From Thermococcus eurythermalis (GTDB taxonomy: Archaea > Methanobacteriota_B > Thermococci > Thermococcales > Thermococcaceae), in NCBI RefSeq assembly GCF_000769655.1, contig NZ_CP008887.1, positions 1,798,001 through 1,862,000 on the forward strand: a stretch of 64,000 bases of DNA, read 5' to 3'. The position numbers were made by a program, and so were the translations under genes. Below the pieces are notes generated by a model. The model saw only the letters and a program-made list of their open reading frames with translations, was not told the DNA's origin and searched no databases. The stretch's first letter is position 1. Each line of letters starts with the position of its first letter. Below are positions 26,633 through 36,398 of this stretch, piece by piece.

Positions 26633-27614
26633 CTATTATTCCCCCAAGCTCCTTAAGCCTCTCGACCCCTCTTGGTTCCTCCGGAAAGACGGGTATCTTC
26701 ACAATCTCCAGCCCTTTGAACCGCCTCTCAACTTCCATGAGCACCTTCCGCTGGGCCTCAAGCCTTGCTTTCAATTCAGGAACATCATTCCTCAGTTCGA
26801 GGACTTTGTTCATAACTATCATGTTGAAGGGAATCTTGAACTTCCTAAGGCTTTCGTATGCCCTCTCGGTCTCATAGAGAGGTAGCATCTCCGGGTTCAT
26901 CACCGCCACGACGCTCGTTTTCTCTGGGTCTGTGAGCACGCTCTCGACGAATGCAACTTCCTCTCTGTAGGTCTTTAGCTCCTTCATAACCGCGTCCTCT
27001 TCTTCCCTTGTCGGGAGCTTGAACTCCTTGCCCTCCACAACAAACTCCTGCTCGCCGTGGATGTTGGCTATCGCAGCGCGCTTGTCAAGAATGGCTCTCC
27101 TTATTTCAATGAGCTTGTCCGTCCAGATGAGGGAGATTTTGGGGAGGGCGAGGACACGGAGTGTCAGGCCCGTGGGTGGGGTATCAAAGACTATGACGTC
27201 CCACTCGTCGCCCCTGGTCAGGATTTCCCTTATCGCTTCGAGAGTGGCGTACTCCTCTATTCCGGGCGAGAAGCTCAGCACCTCAAAGTATTTCTCTAGG
27301 TTTATGACAGTGAGGTAGCGGTAGGTGTGCTTCATGCTCTCCTCAAGGTGCTTTAGATAGGCCTTTATCAGTTTCTCCATGTCGAGCTCTGCCGCGTAGA
27401 GGTTTTCGGTTATCTTCTTCGGTTTATCAGAGAGCTTCTCCATCAGTACGTCCCCAAGGTTGTGCGCCGGGTCAAGAGATACTATCAGCGTTTTGTATCC
27501 CCCCTCAGCGAGGGCGATTGCCGCCGCCGCTGAGCTGGTTGTCTTGCCGACTCCACCTTTTCCTATGAAAAAGACGACGCGGTAGCCTTTTTTGGGGACG
27601 AAGAACTCCCTCAT
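26622..27614 (-). CDS. ArsA/Get3-family ATPase
   Basis: 330 residues. The deviant Walker A FFIGKGGVGKTTSSAAAAIAL at residues 15-35, switch I SLDPAHNLGDVL, switch II VIVFDTPPTGLTLRVLALP and the A-loop-like VVAVMNPEMLPLYET define the ArsA/Get3 group. Get3 targets tail-anchored membrane proteins; ArsA drives arsenite efflux. The paired metal-binding Cys of ArsA are not visible, favouring a Get3-like or Fe-S-related role. One single ATPase half, so it must dimerise. GAGGTGAGCAC precedes the ATG. Neighbours: a 96-residue protein upstream, a DUF59 protein downstream. Confidence 0.87.
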   Translation of the reverse strand: MREFFVPKKGYRVVFFIGKGGVGKTTSSAAAAIALAEGGYKTLIVSLDPAHNLGDVLMEKLSDKPKKITENLYAAELDMEKLIKAYLKHLEESMKHTYRYLTVINLEKYFEVLSFSPGIEEYATLEAIREILTRGDEWDVIVFDTPPTGLTLRVLALPKISLIWTDKLIEIRRAILDKRAAIANIHGEQEFVVEGKEFKLPTREEEDAVMKELKTYREEVAFVESVLTDPEKTSVVAVMNPEMLPLYETERAYESLRKFKIPFNMIVMNKVLELRNDVPELKARLEAQRKVLMEVERRFKGLEIVKIPVFPEEPRGVERLKELGGIIVGR

Positions 27615-27623
27615 GTGCTCACC

Positions 27624-27914
27624 TCACGTTATTTCAAACATGCCGGCCAGTTCGCCGAGGATGTCGTCCATATCAACGACCCTGCGCTGCATAACGTAAA
27701 GCTCACGCGTCATATGGGGAAGGAGCCGTATCACAAGGGTAGTGGGTGGGCTGGGGATCCCCACGAACTCGCCCATAAGGATGAGCGCGAAGACGTTCTC
27801 AAGCTCTCTCAGCTCGAACTCAAGATATTCGGTTGAGCTGTGTTTAAACGCGCCGAAAAACCCCCTTAAAAAAGCTTTGAGGTTTTCTACCGGGCTTTTT
27901 TCTCTATCCTTCAT
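27624..27914 (-). CDS. Small hypothetical protein upstream of the ArsA-like gene
   Basis: 96 residues, helical (PVENLKAFLRGFFGAFKH, then RELENVFALILMGEFVGIPS, HMTRELYVMQRRVVDMDDI). No recognised domain. GGTGGTGAGA before the ATG at 27914. It lies 9 bases before the ArsA-like gene on the same strand, so it is the first gene of that operon. Similar small proteins often accompany ArsA-like ATPases in Thermococcales as far as I recall; the role is unknown. Confidence 0.65.
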   Translation of the reverse strand: MKDREKSPVENLKAFLRGFFGAFKHSSTEYLEFELRELENVFALILMGEFVGIPSPPTTLVIRLLPHMTRELYVMQRRVVDMDDILGELAGMFEIT

Positions 27915-27953
27915 TCTCACCACCTAATGAAAATGGGAGAAATAAAGAAGGAA

Positions 27954-29693
27954 TCAGGCCGCAGCTGCAGCATACTCTTCCTCTGGCTTCTTCCAGGCGA
28001 GGTAGAAGTCCCACGCCAGCAGGAAGTTCAGGATCAGGCCGACGAGGAGCGAGCCCTTGACCGCTATGAGGGTGCTTCCACTGAGCGGCACAGTAACTAT
28101 GTACCATACCAGAGCTGCGGTCACTGTTATCCAGAGGAACAGCGCGGGTATTAGTACGGCCCAGCTCCACTTTCCGGCCTTCTGGACTTTGGCGGCCCAG
28201 AGTGCGGCGGTCATCATTGCTATGCTCGCAAGGAGCTGGTTCATTCCTGCGAACGCTGGCCAGATGACCTTGTAACCGGCACCCCATGCAAGGTAAGTTC
28301 CGAGAACGGCTATGATTATTGACGCCACCCACTTGTTGGTTATGGTCTTCCATATGCCCTGGCTGGTGTCTGCAACCATTCCAAAGAGCTCCTGCCAGGC
28401 GAACCTTCCAAGCCTGGTGGCGGTGTCAAGCGAGGTCAGTGTGAAGGCCGAGACCCACAGTGTAGCGAAGGTCTTTCCGAAGGTCTCGCTGACGCCGTAG
28501 AACTCGCTGACACCCTTAGCGTAGCCCCCGATGAAGGTTCCGAGACCGCCCTTGTTGATGTACTCTGTTGCCCACTGTCCGGGGTCAAGACCGGTGAGCT
28601 GGACACCGTAGACGGCTATGGCGGTTATGACTATTGTTGAAAGGAAGCCCTCTGTGAACATGCCGCCGTATCCTACGAGTAGACCGTGTATCTCCTTGTC
28701 AAGCTGCTTTGAAGACGTTCCTGAACCCACAAGGGAGTGGAAACCGCTGAGGGCACCACACGCTATTATCAGCGGCACAGTCGGCCAGAACGGCGATGGA
28801 ACTGCTTCTGTGCCCTTGACCACATAGGCGCTCCAGGAAGTGAACGCTGGGGCAGTGAAGTCCTTGGCGAGAAGCACGAAGGCGATTCCTCCAAAGATGA
28901 GCCCGAACCAGAGTATGTACGCGTTGAGGTAGTCCCTTGGCTGGAGGAGCACCCAGACTGGCAAGGAAGCTGCTACAATGATGTACACGAGCAGGATTAT
29001 GTTCCAGTAGTGGTATGCAGTTTTGTAGGGGGCAGTATCCACCGTGGTCTGGCCCTCCACGAAGACCAACGGGTGGTTGAGGCCAATCCAGACCGCTAGG
29101 GCGAGGAGGAATATGCCTATTATTGTTCCCAGCTTGAAGTCAATCTTGACCTTGTAGAGCAGCCAGCCGAGGAGCACTGCAACCACTAAGAACAGGAGCG
29201 TCGCGGTGGCGGCTTCTGGGGTCGTAGTGAGAAGCTTCGCCGTCACCGCAACGAACGCCGCAACGACGAGCAACAGAGTGAACCAGATGTAGACCTCAAA
29301 GGCGATTCCAGTTCTCCTGCTCATAAGCTTTCCTGCAATCCACTGGACTGACTTACCATCGTAGCGGACAGATGACATCAATGCCAGGTAGTCGTGAACC
29401 GCACCGATGAAGACGTTTCCGAACCAGACCCAGATGAGTCCCGGAAGCCATCCCCATGCCATTGCCACCGCTGGACCAACTATAGGCCCAGCACCGGCTA
29501 TCGAAGCGAAGTGGTGTCCGTACAGAACAAGTGGGTGTGCTGGGACGTAGTCAACGCCATCGTAGAGCCTGTGTGCGGGGGTCGGCCTGTTAGGGTCGGC
29601 TTTAACAACTTTGTTCTGGAGGGCCTTACCGTAGGTAAAGTACATGGCCAGATATATGGCCGCAGCCAGTAGGATTATAACAGCGGAGTTCAT
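27954..29693 (-). CDS. cstA: CstA family peptide/pyruvate transporter
   Basis: 579 residues, polytopic, with about 15 hydrophobic segments. CstA motifs visible: HFASIAGAGPIVGPAVAMAWGW near residue 60, GNVFIGAVHDYLALM, LVGSGTSSKQLDKEIHG, and SAFTLTSLDTATRLGRFAWQE. CstA and relatives import peptides or pyruvate, which suits a peptide-fermenting archaeon. GGAGGCGCAG precedes the ATG at 29693. The promoter carries a dyad between TATA and the transcript start. Single gene. Confidence 0.92.
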   Translation of the reverse strand: MNSAVIILLAAAIYLAMYFTYGKALQNKVVKADPNRPTPAHRLYDGVDYVPAHPLVLYGHHFASIAGAGPIVGPAVAMAWGWLPGLIWVWFGNVFIGAVHDYLALMSSVRYDGKSVQWIAGKLMSRRTGIAFEVYIWFTLLLVVAAFVAVTAKLLTTTPEAATATLLFLVVAVLLGWLLYKVKIDFKLGTIIGIFLLALAVWIGLNHPLVFVEGQTTVDTAPYKTAYHYWNIILLVYIIVAASLPVWVLLQPRDYLNAYILWFGLIFGGIAFVLLAKDFTAPAFTSWSAYVVKGTEAVPSPFWPTVPLIIACGALSGFHSLVGSGTSSKQLDKEIHGLLVGYGGMFTEGFLSTIVITAIAVYGVQLTGLDPGQWATEYINKGGLGTFIGGYAKGVSEFYGVSETFGKTFATLWVSAFTLTSLDTATRLGRFAWQELFGMVADTSQGIWKTITNKWVASIIIAVLGTYLAWGAGYKVIWPAFAGMNQLLASIAMMTAALWAAKVQKAGKWSWAVLIPALFLWITVTAALVWYIVTVPLSGSTLIAVKGSLLVGLILNFLLAWDFYLAWKKPEEEYAAAAA

Positions 29694-29726
29694 TTCTGCG
29701 CCTCCATCAAAGTTTTGCACTATGAT

Positions 29727-29741
29727 GTACAAATTATGTAC
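29727..29741. promoter_or_regulatory. Inverted repeat in the cstA promoter
   Basis: GTACA-AATTA-TGTAC, 5-bp arms with a 5-base spacer, directly downstream of the minus-strand TATA-like CATTTAAG (29740-29747). A protein bound there would cover the -20 to -5 region and block RNA polymerase, so a repressor site is likely. Confidence 0.42.
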
Positions 29742-29842
29742 TTAAATGCCTTTCGGCAAAAACCTGAGAATACTTCGGCTTTTCACTAAAAAACAGAGGA
29801 AAAAGAGATTTTAGATAAATAAAAAGTTAACACGGTTCTTCG

Positions 29843-31624
29843 TCAGCCCAGTTCTATCAGTGGGTCGCCGGTGTTTACGGCGTCGCCTTCTTTTACGTAG
29901 ATTTTCTTTACGACGCCGTCTTTTGGTGCTGGAATCTCGTTCTCCATTTTCATGGCCTCAAGCACGAGGAGTCCCTGACCAGTCTTGACTTCCTGGCCCT
30001 CGCTTACAAGGATTCTAACAACCTTACCAGGCATTGGGGCCGTAACAGTATTCGGCGAAGCCTGCGCAGGGGCCGGCGAAGGGGCGCTTGGAACTGGTGT
30101 TGGAGCAGGCGCAGGAACAGGAGCCGGAGCACTTGGAGCGGACGGAACTGGAGCAGTAGCCCCAGCGCCCGCTATCTGGGGCAGATACCTGAGGGCGCTG
30201 AGGTCAACCCCCTCGACCCCAACCTCGAACTCCACGCCGTCAACGTACACCCTGAACTTCTGCGCGGTCTTCGGGATTTCAGGTTTTCTGATTCCCTCGG
30301 CCCTTACCCTGAAGAACTCAAGGGCAACCTGCGGGAAGAGGCAGTAGGTGAGAACGTCCTCCTCCTTCTGGAGGTAGCCGAGCTCCTCAAGCTCCTTCCT
30401 GCACTTCCCCAGCCGGGGTTCGAGCAGCTCTCCAGGCCTTACCGTTATCGGCTCCTCGTCACCGAGGACGAGCTTCTTGAGCTCCGGGTTTATCTCCGCC
30501 GGCGGCCTGCCGTAGAAGCCCTTGATGTAGTTCTTGACCTCGTTGGTTATCCTCTCGTACCTCCCGAAGAGGACGTTGAGGACGGCCTGCGTCCCTACTA
30601 TCTGGCTCGTAGGCGTCACCAGAGGGGGCCAGCCGAGGTCTTCTCTGACGCGCGGAATTTCGTTCAGCACTTCATCGAGCTTGTCGAGAGCGTTCATCTC
30701 CTTGAGCTGGGCTATGAGGTTGGAGTACATCCCGCCGGGAACCTGGTACTTCAGGACGTAGGGGTTGACCATGAGTGCCTCCTTGTGGAGCAGACCCCAG
30801 TACTTCTCCTCAAGCAGTTTCTTCAGGTAGCGGGAGACCTCGTGGATTAACTCTCTGTCTAGGTGGCTTCCGACGGCCTTCGGAAGGGCGTGCCATATCG
30901 TCTGTATTCCCGGCTGGGCCGTTCCAAAGGCGAGGGGGCTTATTGCTGTATCTATGTAGTCTGCACCAGCCTCAACGGCCTTGAGATAGGTTGCCACAGC
31001 CATTCCCGTGGTTGAGTGGGTGTGAACGTTCACGGGCACTCCGTATGTTTCTTTTATCTCCCTGACCAGCTCGTAGGCCTTTTTAGGCGTCAGCAGGCCG
31101 GCCATGTCCTTGATGGTTATGACGTCAACGTCGAGCTGGAGGAGCTCTTCGACCTTCTTCATATAGTACTCCAGTGTAAAGATTTTGCCGGTGGTGTAAG
31201 CTATAACTCCCTGCACCTCTGCGCCGACGTCCTTGGCCTTCCTTATCGCCACCTCCATGTTCCTGACGTCGTTGAGCGCATCGAAGATGCGGAAGATGTC
31301 AATTCCGTTCTTGTGCGCCAGCTCGACGAACTTCTCGACGACATCGTCAGGATAATGGCGGTAGCCGACGACGTTCTGCCCCCTGAGGAGCATCTGGAGC
31401 TTGGTCTTCCTTATATGCTCTCTGAGGAGTCTGAGCCTCTCCCAGGGGTCTTCTTTCAGATAGCGGATGCAGACATCGAAAGTTGCCCCTCCCCAGACCT
31501 CCATCGAGTAAAATCCTATCTTATCCATCTTCTCGGCTATGGGAAGCATGTCCTCCGTCCTGAGGCGCGTCGCTATGAGGGACTGGTGGGCATCCCTAAA
31601 CGTGGTGTCTATTATCTCCACCAT
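29843..31624 (-). CDS. Pyruvate carboxylase subunit B / oxaloacetate decarboxylase alpha, biotin-carrying
   Basis: 593 residues. Residues 1-270 are the carboxyltransferase TIM barrel (EIIDTTFRDAHQS with metal ligands, MEVWGGATFD, GQNVVGYRHYPDD, NVHTHSTTGMA). Then comes the conserved PYC/OADA domain, an Ala/Pro-rich flexible linker of about 45 residues, and a biotin carrier domain with the biotinylation site LVLEAMKMENEI. It moves CO2 between biotin and pyruvate/oxaloacetate. The other subunit is not in the window. ATG 31624 has GGGTGATGG upstream. The biotin ligase at 32706 presumably charges the Lys. Confidence 0.92.
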   Translation of the reverse strand: MVEIIDTTFRDAHQSLIATRLRTEDMLPIAEKMDKIGFYSMEVWGGATFDVCIRYLKEDPWERLRLLREHIRKTKLQMLLRGQNVVGYRHYPDDVVEKFVELAHKNGIDIFRIFDALNDVRNMEVAIRKAKDVGAEVQGVIAYTTGKIFTLEYYMKKVEELLQLDVDVITIKDMAGLLTPKKAYELVREIKETYGVPVNVHTHSTTGMAVATYLKAVEAGADYIDTAISPLAFGTAQPGIQTIWHALPKAVGSHLDRELIHEVSRYLKKLLEEKYWGLLHKEALMVNPYVLKYQVPGGMYSNLIAQLKEMNALDKLDEVLNEIPRVREDLGWPPLVTPTSQIVGTQAVLNVLFGRYERITNEVKNYIKGFYGRPPAEINPELKKLVLGDEEPITVRPGELLEPRLGKCRKELEELGYLQKEEDVLTYCLFPQVALEFFRVRAEGIRKPEIPKTAQKFRVYVDGVEFEVGVEGVDLSALRYLPQIAGAGATAPVPSAPSAPAPVPAPAPTPVPSAPSPAPAQASPNTVTAPMPGKVVRILVSEGQEVKTGQGLLVLEAMKMENEIPAPKDGVVKKIYVKEGDAVNTGDPLIELG

Positions 31625-31764
31625 TGCCATCACCCGCATTTCTGCCAGTCACTCCGTATATGCCACCTAACCAGAGAACCACTTTAAAAATGTTCCGACA
31701 TGGGGTGAGACATGTTACGGCAAGTGTCGAAAGAAGGGAAGTAGTAAAAACGGACAAAACGGGC

Positions 31765-32610
31765 TCAGATGAGCCCCTCGGCCTTGGCGGCCTCCTCCGG
31801 GTCCTCGTTGCGGTGGACAACCCTGATAAGGGCCTTAATGAACGGCTCGGGGTTCTCACGCTGGAAGATGTTCCTCCCAACGACTGCCCCGGCACCACCG
31901 GCCTCTATGACCTCCCAGACGAGCTTGAGGAAGTCAACGGGGTTGTCGGTCTTAGCACCGCCGCTGAGCAGGACTGGGACTCCTGCGGCGGCATCGACCA
32001 CCTTAGCAAAGGTCTCCCTTGAGCCCGTCCAGTAGGTCTTTATCATGTCGGCGCCGCTCTCGGCCGCGGCCCTCGCTCCATACATGACGACGCGGTAGTC
32101 CTCCTTTTTACCATAGCGCTCGTTGATGTACGGCCCGCGCGGGTAGGCGAACTGAACGACCGGGAAGCCAAGGTCGTGGGCGTAGCTCGCTATCTCGGCG
32201 AACTGGCGCATCATAACGTCCTCAGCCGGGCTGCCCCAGTAGACGGTTGCAGCTATTGCATCGGCGCCGAGCTTCACTGCATCTTCAACGAAGCCCAGCT
32301 GGCTCTGGAGGAGCTGGTCTCCCTTCGGGCGGAGGTTGGTCTTGCTGGTAAGCTTTACCATGAGGCCGACGTTGGGCTTTACTTCGTCACCGGCTATCCT
32401 AGCGAGGCCCGGGAGCATCATAACGCCGTCGATTCCGGCCCTAACGACCTTCCTTATGATGACCTTCGGGTTAACATGCTCCCAGTGCTCCTCGAAGTCG
32501 GTAGGCCCGTGCTCGAAGCCGTGGTCCATCGCGAATATGAGGGCCCTTCCGTCCCTCCTGAAGAAGCGCCTCATCCTCCTCTTTATGCCCACGTTCTGGT
32601 ACGCGTCCAT
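31765..32610 (-). CDS. fba: Fructose-bisphosphate aldolase, class I archaeal (DhnA) type
   Basis: 281 residues. The family (as in P. furiosus) uses a Schiff-base Lys, here in [10 protein letters not shown]. Other signatures are [14 protein letters not shown] near the N-terminus, GVMMLPG, and the phosphate-binding [10 protein letters not shown] and [12 protein letters not shown]. It interconverts fructose 1,6-bisphosphate with the two triose phosphates in the modified Embden-Meyerhof pathway and in gluconeogenesis. ATG 32610 follows GGTGATTAG. A Tgr-like motif overlaps its transcript start (32614-32630), which would tie it to sugar-dependent control. Confidence 0.94.
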   Translation of the reverse strand: MDAYQNVGIKRRMRRFFRRDGRALIFAMDHGFEHGPTDFEEHWEHVNPKVIIRKVVRAGIDGVMMLPGLARIAGDEVKPNVGLMVKLTSKTNLRPKGDQLLQSQLGFVEDAVKLGADAIAATVYWGSPAEDVMMRQFAEIASYAHDLGFPVVQFAYPRGPYINERYGKKEDYRVVMYGARAAAESGADMIKTYWTGSRETFAKVVDAAAGVPVLLSGGAKTDNPVDFLKLVWEVIEAGGAGAVVGRNIFQRENPEPFIKALIRVVHRNEDPEEAAKAEGLI

Positions 32611-32613
32611 ACT

Positions 32614-32630
32614 AATCACCGGGAGTGATA
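32614..32630 (-). promoter_or_regulatory. Tgr-type operator (TGM-like) at the fba start
   Basis: On the minus strand TATCAC-N5-GTGATT, matching the Thermococcales Glycolytic Motif TATCAC-N5-GTGATA at 11 of 12 fixed positions. It lies downstream of a CTTAAATT TATA box (about 32644-32651), where Tgr is known to repress in the absence of sugars. One half doubles as the ribosome binding site GGTGAT, so part of the match is not independent. Confidence 0.6.
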
Positions 32631-32705
32631 TATCTTTTGAGAATTTAAGGTTTTCCTTGACGAAAAGGTGTTTAAGCCCAAGGTCGAGCTGTGAACGGTG
32701 GTTGG

Positions 32706-33425
32706 ATGGAGAAAATGAAGCGGATTGTAGGGGTCAAGGTTATACAGCTCGACGAGGTAGGTTCAACAAACGAATACGCCAAGACTATTGCCCATGAGGC
32801 TCCAGAGGGAACTGTGGTCATTGCCAAGCGGCAGACTGCCGGAAGGGGCAGGAAGGGGCGTTCGTGGGCTTCTCCCGAGGGAGGCATCTGGATGAGCGTG
32901 ATTTTAAAGCCCCCGCGGGTTGACCCGAGGCTGGCCTTCGTCGGGGCGCTGGCGGTGGTGGACACGCTCGCGGACTTCGGGATTTCTGCGGGAATAAAGT
33001 GGCCCAACGACGTGTGGGTCGGCGGAAGGAAGGTATCCGGCATACTGGCAGAGGGAAAAGCTGGAGAATACAGCATACTGGGGATAGGCCTCAACGTGAA
33101 CAACCCCATTCCGGAGGAGCTGAAGGACAATGCAACTTCGATGATGGAGCTCATAGGCTCGAAGCTTCCCCTTGAAAAAGTCCTGAAGAGGCTTCTCCTG
33201 CACCTGGACGGCTGGTACCGGGTCTTCCTTGAGAGGCCCGACCTGCTGATGGCAAAAGTCCGCGAGAGGACGTTCATACTGGGGAAGCCCGTTACAGTGA
33301 TAGAAGGGGAGGAAAGAATCTCAGGTATAGCACTGGACGTACTGGACGACGGCTCGTTGCTTATGGACATTGGTGGGCAGTTAAGGAGAATCACGTATGG
33401 AGATGTCTCGTTAAGGCTTTTCTAA
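32706..33425 (+). CDS. birA: Biotin--protein ligase (no DNA-binding domain)
   Basis: 239 residues. The biotin loop [10 protein letters not shown], substrate motif [28 protein letters not shown] and [17 protein letters not shown] give a complete BPL catalytic domain; residues 190-239 are the small SH3-like C-domain. It lacks the helix-turn-helix of E. coli BirA, so it modifies proteins but should not repress genes. It makes biotinyl-AMP and attaches biotin to the Lys of the AMKM motif, for example in the protein at 29843-31624. ATG 32706 follows GGTGGTTGG. Divergent from fba. Confidence 0.93.
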   Translation: MEKMKRIVGVKVIQLDEVGSTNEYAKTIAHEAPEGTVVIAKRQTAGRGRKGRSWASPEGGIWMSVILKPPRVDPRLAFVGALAVVDTLADFGISAGIKWPNDVWVGGRKVSGILAEGKAGEYSILGIGLNVNNPIPEELKDNATSMMELIGSKLPLEKVLKRLLLHLDGWYRVFLERPDLLMAKVRERTFILGKPVTVIEGEERISGIALDVLDDGSLLMDIGGQLRRITYGDVSLRLF

Positions 33426-33525
33426 GTTTTTGTCATTTTGTCAAGCTTCTTGGGATAAGATTAATATGCCACCCATCGAGTAAATAATCTTGCTGGCAAT
33501 TAGTCAGCTAAATGGGGGTGAGACA

Positions 33526-34818
33526 GTGGGGAAGGGACTGCTGAAAAGGTATTTAGAGTATCCAATACTGTGGAAAATACTCTATGGTTTGATTTTGGGT
33601 GCCGTCTTTGGACTTATAGCGGGGCACTACGGCTATGCAGAGGCAGTGAAGACGTATATAAAGCCCTTCGGTGACCTCTTTGTGCGCCTGTTGAAGATGC
33701 TTGTCATGCCGATTATCCTGGCATCTCTTGTCGTCGGTGCGGCCAGCATAAGCCCCGCCCGTCTCGGCCGCGTTGGCCTCAAGATAGTCGTCTATTATCT
33801 TGTCACCTCTGCGATGGCGGTTTTCTTTGGTCTCATCGTTGGCAGAATCTTCAACGTCGGCGCGAACATTGACCTCGGCTCAGGCACCGGCAAGGCAATT
33901 GAGGCCCAGCCGCCTTCCCTGGTGGACACGCTCCTCAATATAGTGCCGACAAACCCCTTCGCGTCGCTGACCAACGGGGCAGTGCTCCAGGTGATATTCT
34001 TCGCCATAGTCCTTGGAATAGCGATAACCTACCTCATGAACAGGGAGGAGGAGCGCGTTAGGAAGTCAGCGGAGACCCTCCTGAGAGCCTTTGACGGTCT
34101 GGCCGAGGCAATGTACCTCATAGTTGGTGGTGTCATGCAGTACGCCCCGATAGGTGTCTTTGCCCTCATAGCCTACGTTATGGCCTCTCAGGGAGTCAAA
34201 GTCGTTGGCCCGCTCGTCAAGGTCGTCGCGGCAGTTTACCTTGGCTTAATCCTTCAGATAGGCATAACCTACTTTATCCTGCTCAAGGTCTTTGGAATTG
34301 ACCCGGTCAGGTTCCTTAGGAAAGCCAAAGACGCCATGCTGACTGCCTTCGTCACGAGGAGCTCAAGCGGCACACTTCCAGTCACGATGCGCGTGGCAGA
34401 TGAAGAGATGGGCATTGACAAAGGTATCTATTCCTTCACCCTTCCGCTCGGCGCGACGATAAACATGGACGGAACGGCGCTCTACCAGGGTGTAACAGTG
34501 CTCTTCGTCGCCAATGCCATCGGCCAGCCCCTCACACTTAGCCAGCAACTGATAGTCGTCCTTACTGCAGTCCTCGCTTCGATTGGGACCGCCGGCGTCC
34601 CGGGAGCTGGAGCGATAATGCTTGCGATGGTTCTCCAGAGCGTCGGCCTCGACCTCAGCGCGGGCAGTCCAGTGGCCCTTGCATACGCCATGATACTCGG
34701 AATTGACGCCCTCCTTGACATGGGCAGGACGATGGTCAACGTCACCGGAGACCTGGCCGGGACGACGATCGTGGCTAAGACCGAGGGAGAGCTCGACGAG
34801 AGCAAGTGGCGTGACTGA
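33526..34818 (+). CDS. gltP: Sodium-coupled aspartate transporter, GltPh/GltTk type
   Basis: 430 residues, the length of T. kodakarensis GltTk, and extremely similar to it as I recall. Eight membrane helices plus two hairpins: HP1 carries [14 protein letters not shown]7 has the [10 protein letters not shown] sodium/substrate site, HP2 is [13 protein letters not shown], and TM8 has [14 protein letters not shown] with substrate-binding Asp, Arg and Asn. It brings in L-aspartate with three Na+. The start is a GTG at 33526 after GGGGGTGAG; the open frame extends upstream without a good start. A small hairpin GCTGGC/GTCAGC lies in the leader at 33494-33510. Confidence 0.95.
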   Translation: MGKGLLKRYLEYPILWKILYGLILGAVFGLIAGHYGYAEAVKTYIKPFGDLFVRLLKMLVMPIILASLVVGAASISPARLGRVGLKIVVYYLVTSAMAVFFGLIVGRIFNVGANIDLGSGTGKAIEAQPPSLVDTLLNIVPTNPFASLTNGAVLQVIFFAIVLGIAITYLMNREEERVRKSAETLLRAFDGLAEAMYLIVGGVMQYAPIGVFALIAYVMASQGVKVVGPLVKVVAAVYLGLILQIGITYFILLKVFGIDPVRFLRKAKDAMLTAFVTRSSSGTLPVTMRVADEEMGIDKGIYSFTLPLGATINMDGTALYQGVTVLFVANAIGQPLTLSQQLIVVLTAVLASIGTAGVPGAGAIMLAMVLQSVGLDLSAGSPVALAYAMILGIDALLDMGRTMVNVTGDLAGTTIVAKTEGELDESKWRD

Positions 34819-34904
34819 CCGCTTTCTTTTCTCCGCTTTTCTTGGGCAAACTTAATATACCCTCTCCCGTTTCTATGAGGCAGGACAGCTGGAGGTAAAG
34901 ATAC

Positions 34905-36308
34905 ATGAGGAAGTTTGGATTTTTGGTTGTTGCTATTCTCCTCGCTGGAATTGTTGCCGGAGGAGTTTCGGCGTCCAGCGAATACAAAGAGGTGCAGGAA
35001 AATGAGTACTGGGTCTCTTGGGACGGAAGCGCCAACGTGTCGCTGAAGACCACATTGTACGGCCCCGAAGAAGCACTGAACGGAACTAAGGAGAGCATAC
35101 TTGAGGTGGGAGTTGAAAACGCGACGAGAATGTTCCTCTCCCAGAAACAGCAGGCCCTTTCACGGCTTGGGCTTACCCTTGAAAACGCTACAGTGGAAAT
35201 TTCGGGACACGATACAACCGGCCCCATCACGGTCGCGATAAGCGGCGTAATCCCCGGCCTCGCGCGCTACTACTCCTACGACGACGCCTGGGAGGTTTCT
35301 CTGGACGTTCTCCGCGTGCTTGACCTTTCACAGTTTGACCCGACTACAATCAACGGCTCAATGCACCTTGAAAACTACTTTACAGTCCACCTTCCAGAAG
35401 GGGCCGAGGTCAAAAACGTCACCAAGGGCTTCAAGGTTGAGTCCGGCGGAAGCTACATACAGCTTGATGTTGAGGTAGATGGGACTACAATCACCGCGCA
35501 CTCGGTCATATATTTCAAAGACGGTGTTACAACGGACGACCTGACCGTGCTGTACTCAAAGCTCGGCCCGGTTACCATTAAATACGGTGGAAAGGCGGGA
35601 GTTGAGGAATACTCCACCTGGGTGATGCGGATATACAACAACATAACCGTTGATGAGGACAGAACGATTCTCGAAAGCGTTGAAGAGTACGTCGAGCCCG
35701 AATCATACGTTAACTACCTTAAAGCCCAGTTTGCGTATCTCGGACTCCAGCAGGCGGAGCAGAGCCTCTACCAGAGCTACGCTCGGACGTTCCAGAGCAG
35801 GGGCGTAAACGTCCTGTCTGGCAACGTCTCGATACAGAACGTCGAGTCCACCGGTCCCCTCGTCGTGAGATACCGCTGGAACCTTCAGGGGTTCGTCAGC
35901 AAGGTCAATGACACATACATCTATGAGTACGACCCGAGGCTCGAATTCGGGAACATAAGCTTCTCTCACAGGCTCAACGCGGCCCTTAACGAGACCAAAG
36001 TCACAAGGATTAAGCTCCCTGAGGGCTACGAGTTCACAAAGCTCCCAGGCAACATAGAGGCCAAGACGGACGCAGGAAGCGTTGTAATGAAGGTCACCAA
36101 GCTCAGCGAGAACGAAGTCCTGATAGAGAGCAATGTATACCTCCGCTACGGCGTTCCGGCAGATGACTACCGGGCCCTCATGGCGCAGGTTCCCGAAAAA
36201 GTCGAGTTTGGCTATGTCGTCAAGGCTGAAGAGGCCAGCGGTGTCTGCGGGCCCGCCTTCGTGGTGGGCCTTGCAGTGCTCCCGCTTCTCCTGAGGCGGA
36301 GGCGCTGA
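34905..36308 (+). CDS. Secreted/anchored protein with CGP-CTERM tail
   Basis: 467 residues. Signal peptide at residues 1-24 (KFGFLVVAILLAGIVAGGVSA). The exported part is beta-rich with two similar-looking halves and about 15 N-x-S/T glycosylation sequons (NVS, NGT, NAT, NIT). The C-terminus SGVCGPAFVVGLAVLPLLLRRRR is the CGP-CTERM sorting signal, known only from Thermococcaceae: a Cys-Gly-Pro motif, one membrane helix and an Arg cluster, probably processed and lipid-attached at the Cys. Function unknown; a cell-surface structural or binding protein is likely. GGAGGTAAAG ribosome binding site; TATA ACTTAATATACC near 34850. Confidence 0.82.
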   Translation: MRKFGFLVVAILLAGIVAGGVSASSEYKEVQENEYWVSWDGSANVSLKTTLYGPEEALNGTKESILEVGVENATRMFLSQKQQALSRLGLTLENATVEISGHDTTGPITVAISGVIPGLARYYSYDDAWEVSLDVLRVLDLSQFDPTTINGSMHLENYFTVHLPEGAEVKNVTKGFKVESGGSYIQLDVEVDGTTITAHSVIYFKDGVTTDDLTVLYSKLGPVTIKYGGKAGVEEYSTWVMRIYNNITVDEDRTILESVEEYVEPESYVNYLKAQFAYLGLQQAEQSLYQSYARTFQSRGVNVLSGNVSIQNVESTGPLVVRYRWNLQGFVSKVNDTYIYEYDPRLEFGNISFSHRLNAALNETKVTRIKLPEGYEFTKLPGNIEAKTDAGSVVMKVTKLSENEVLIESNVYLRYGVPADDYRALMAQVPEKVEFGYVVKAEEASGVCGPAFVVGLAVLPLLLRRRR

Positions 36309-36398
36309 CCCTCTTTTCTTTCCCCTTACGAACCTCACGAAAAAGCTTAAAAACGGATTCTCAAAGCATCAACAGGCATTGCGAGGGGAGGTGTGACC

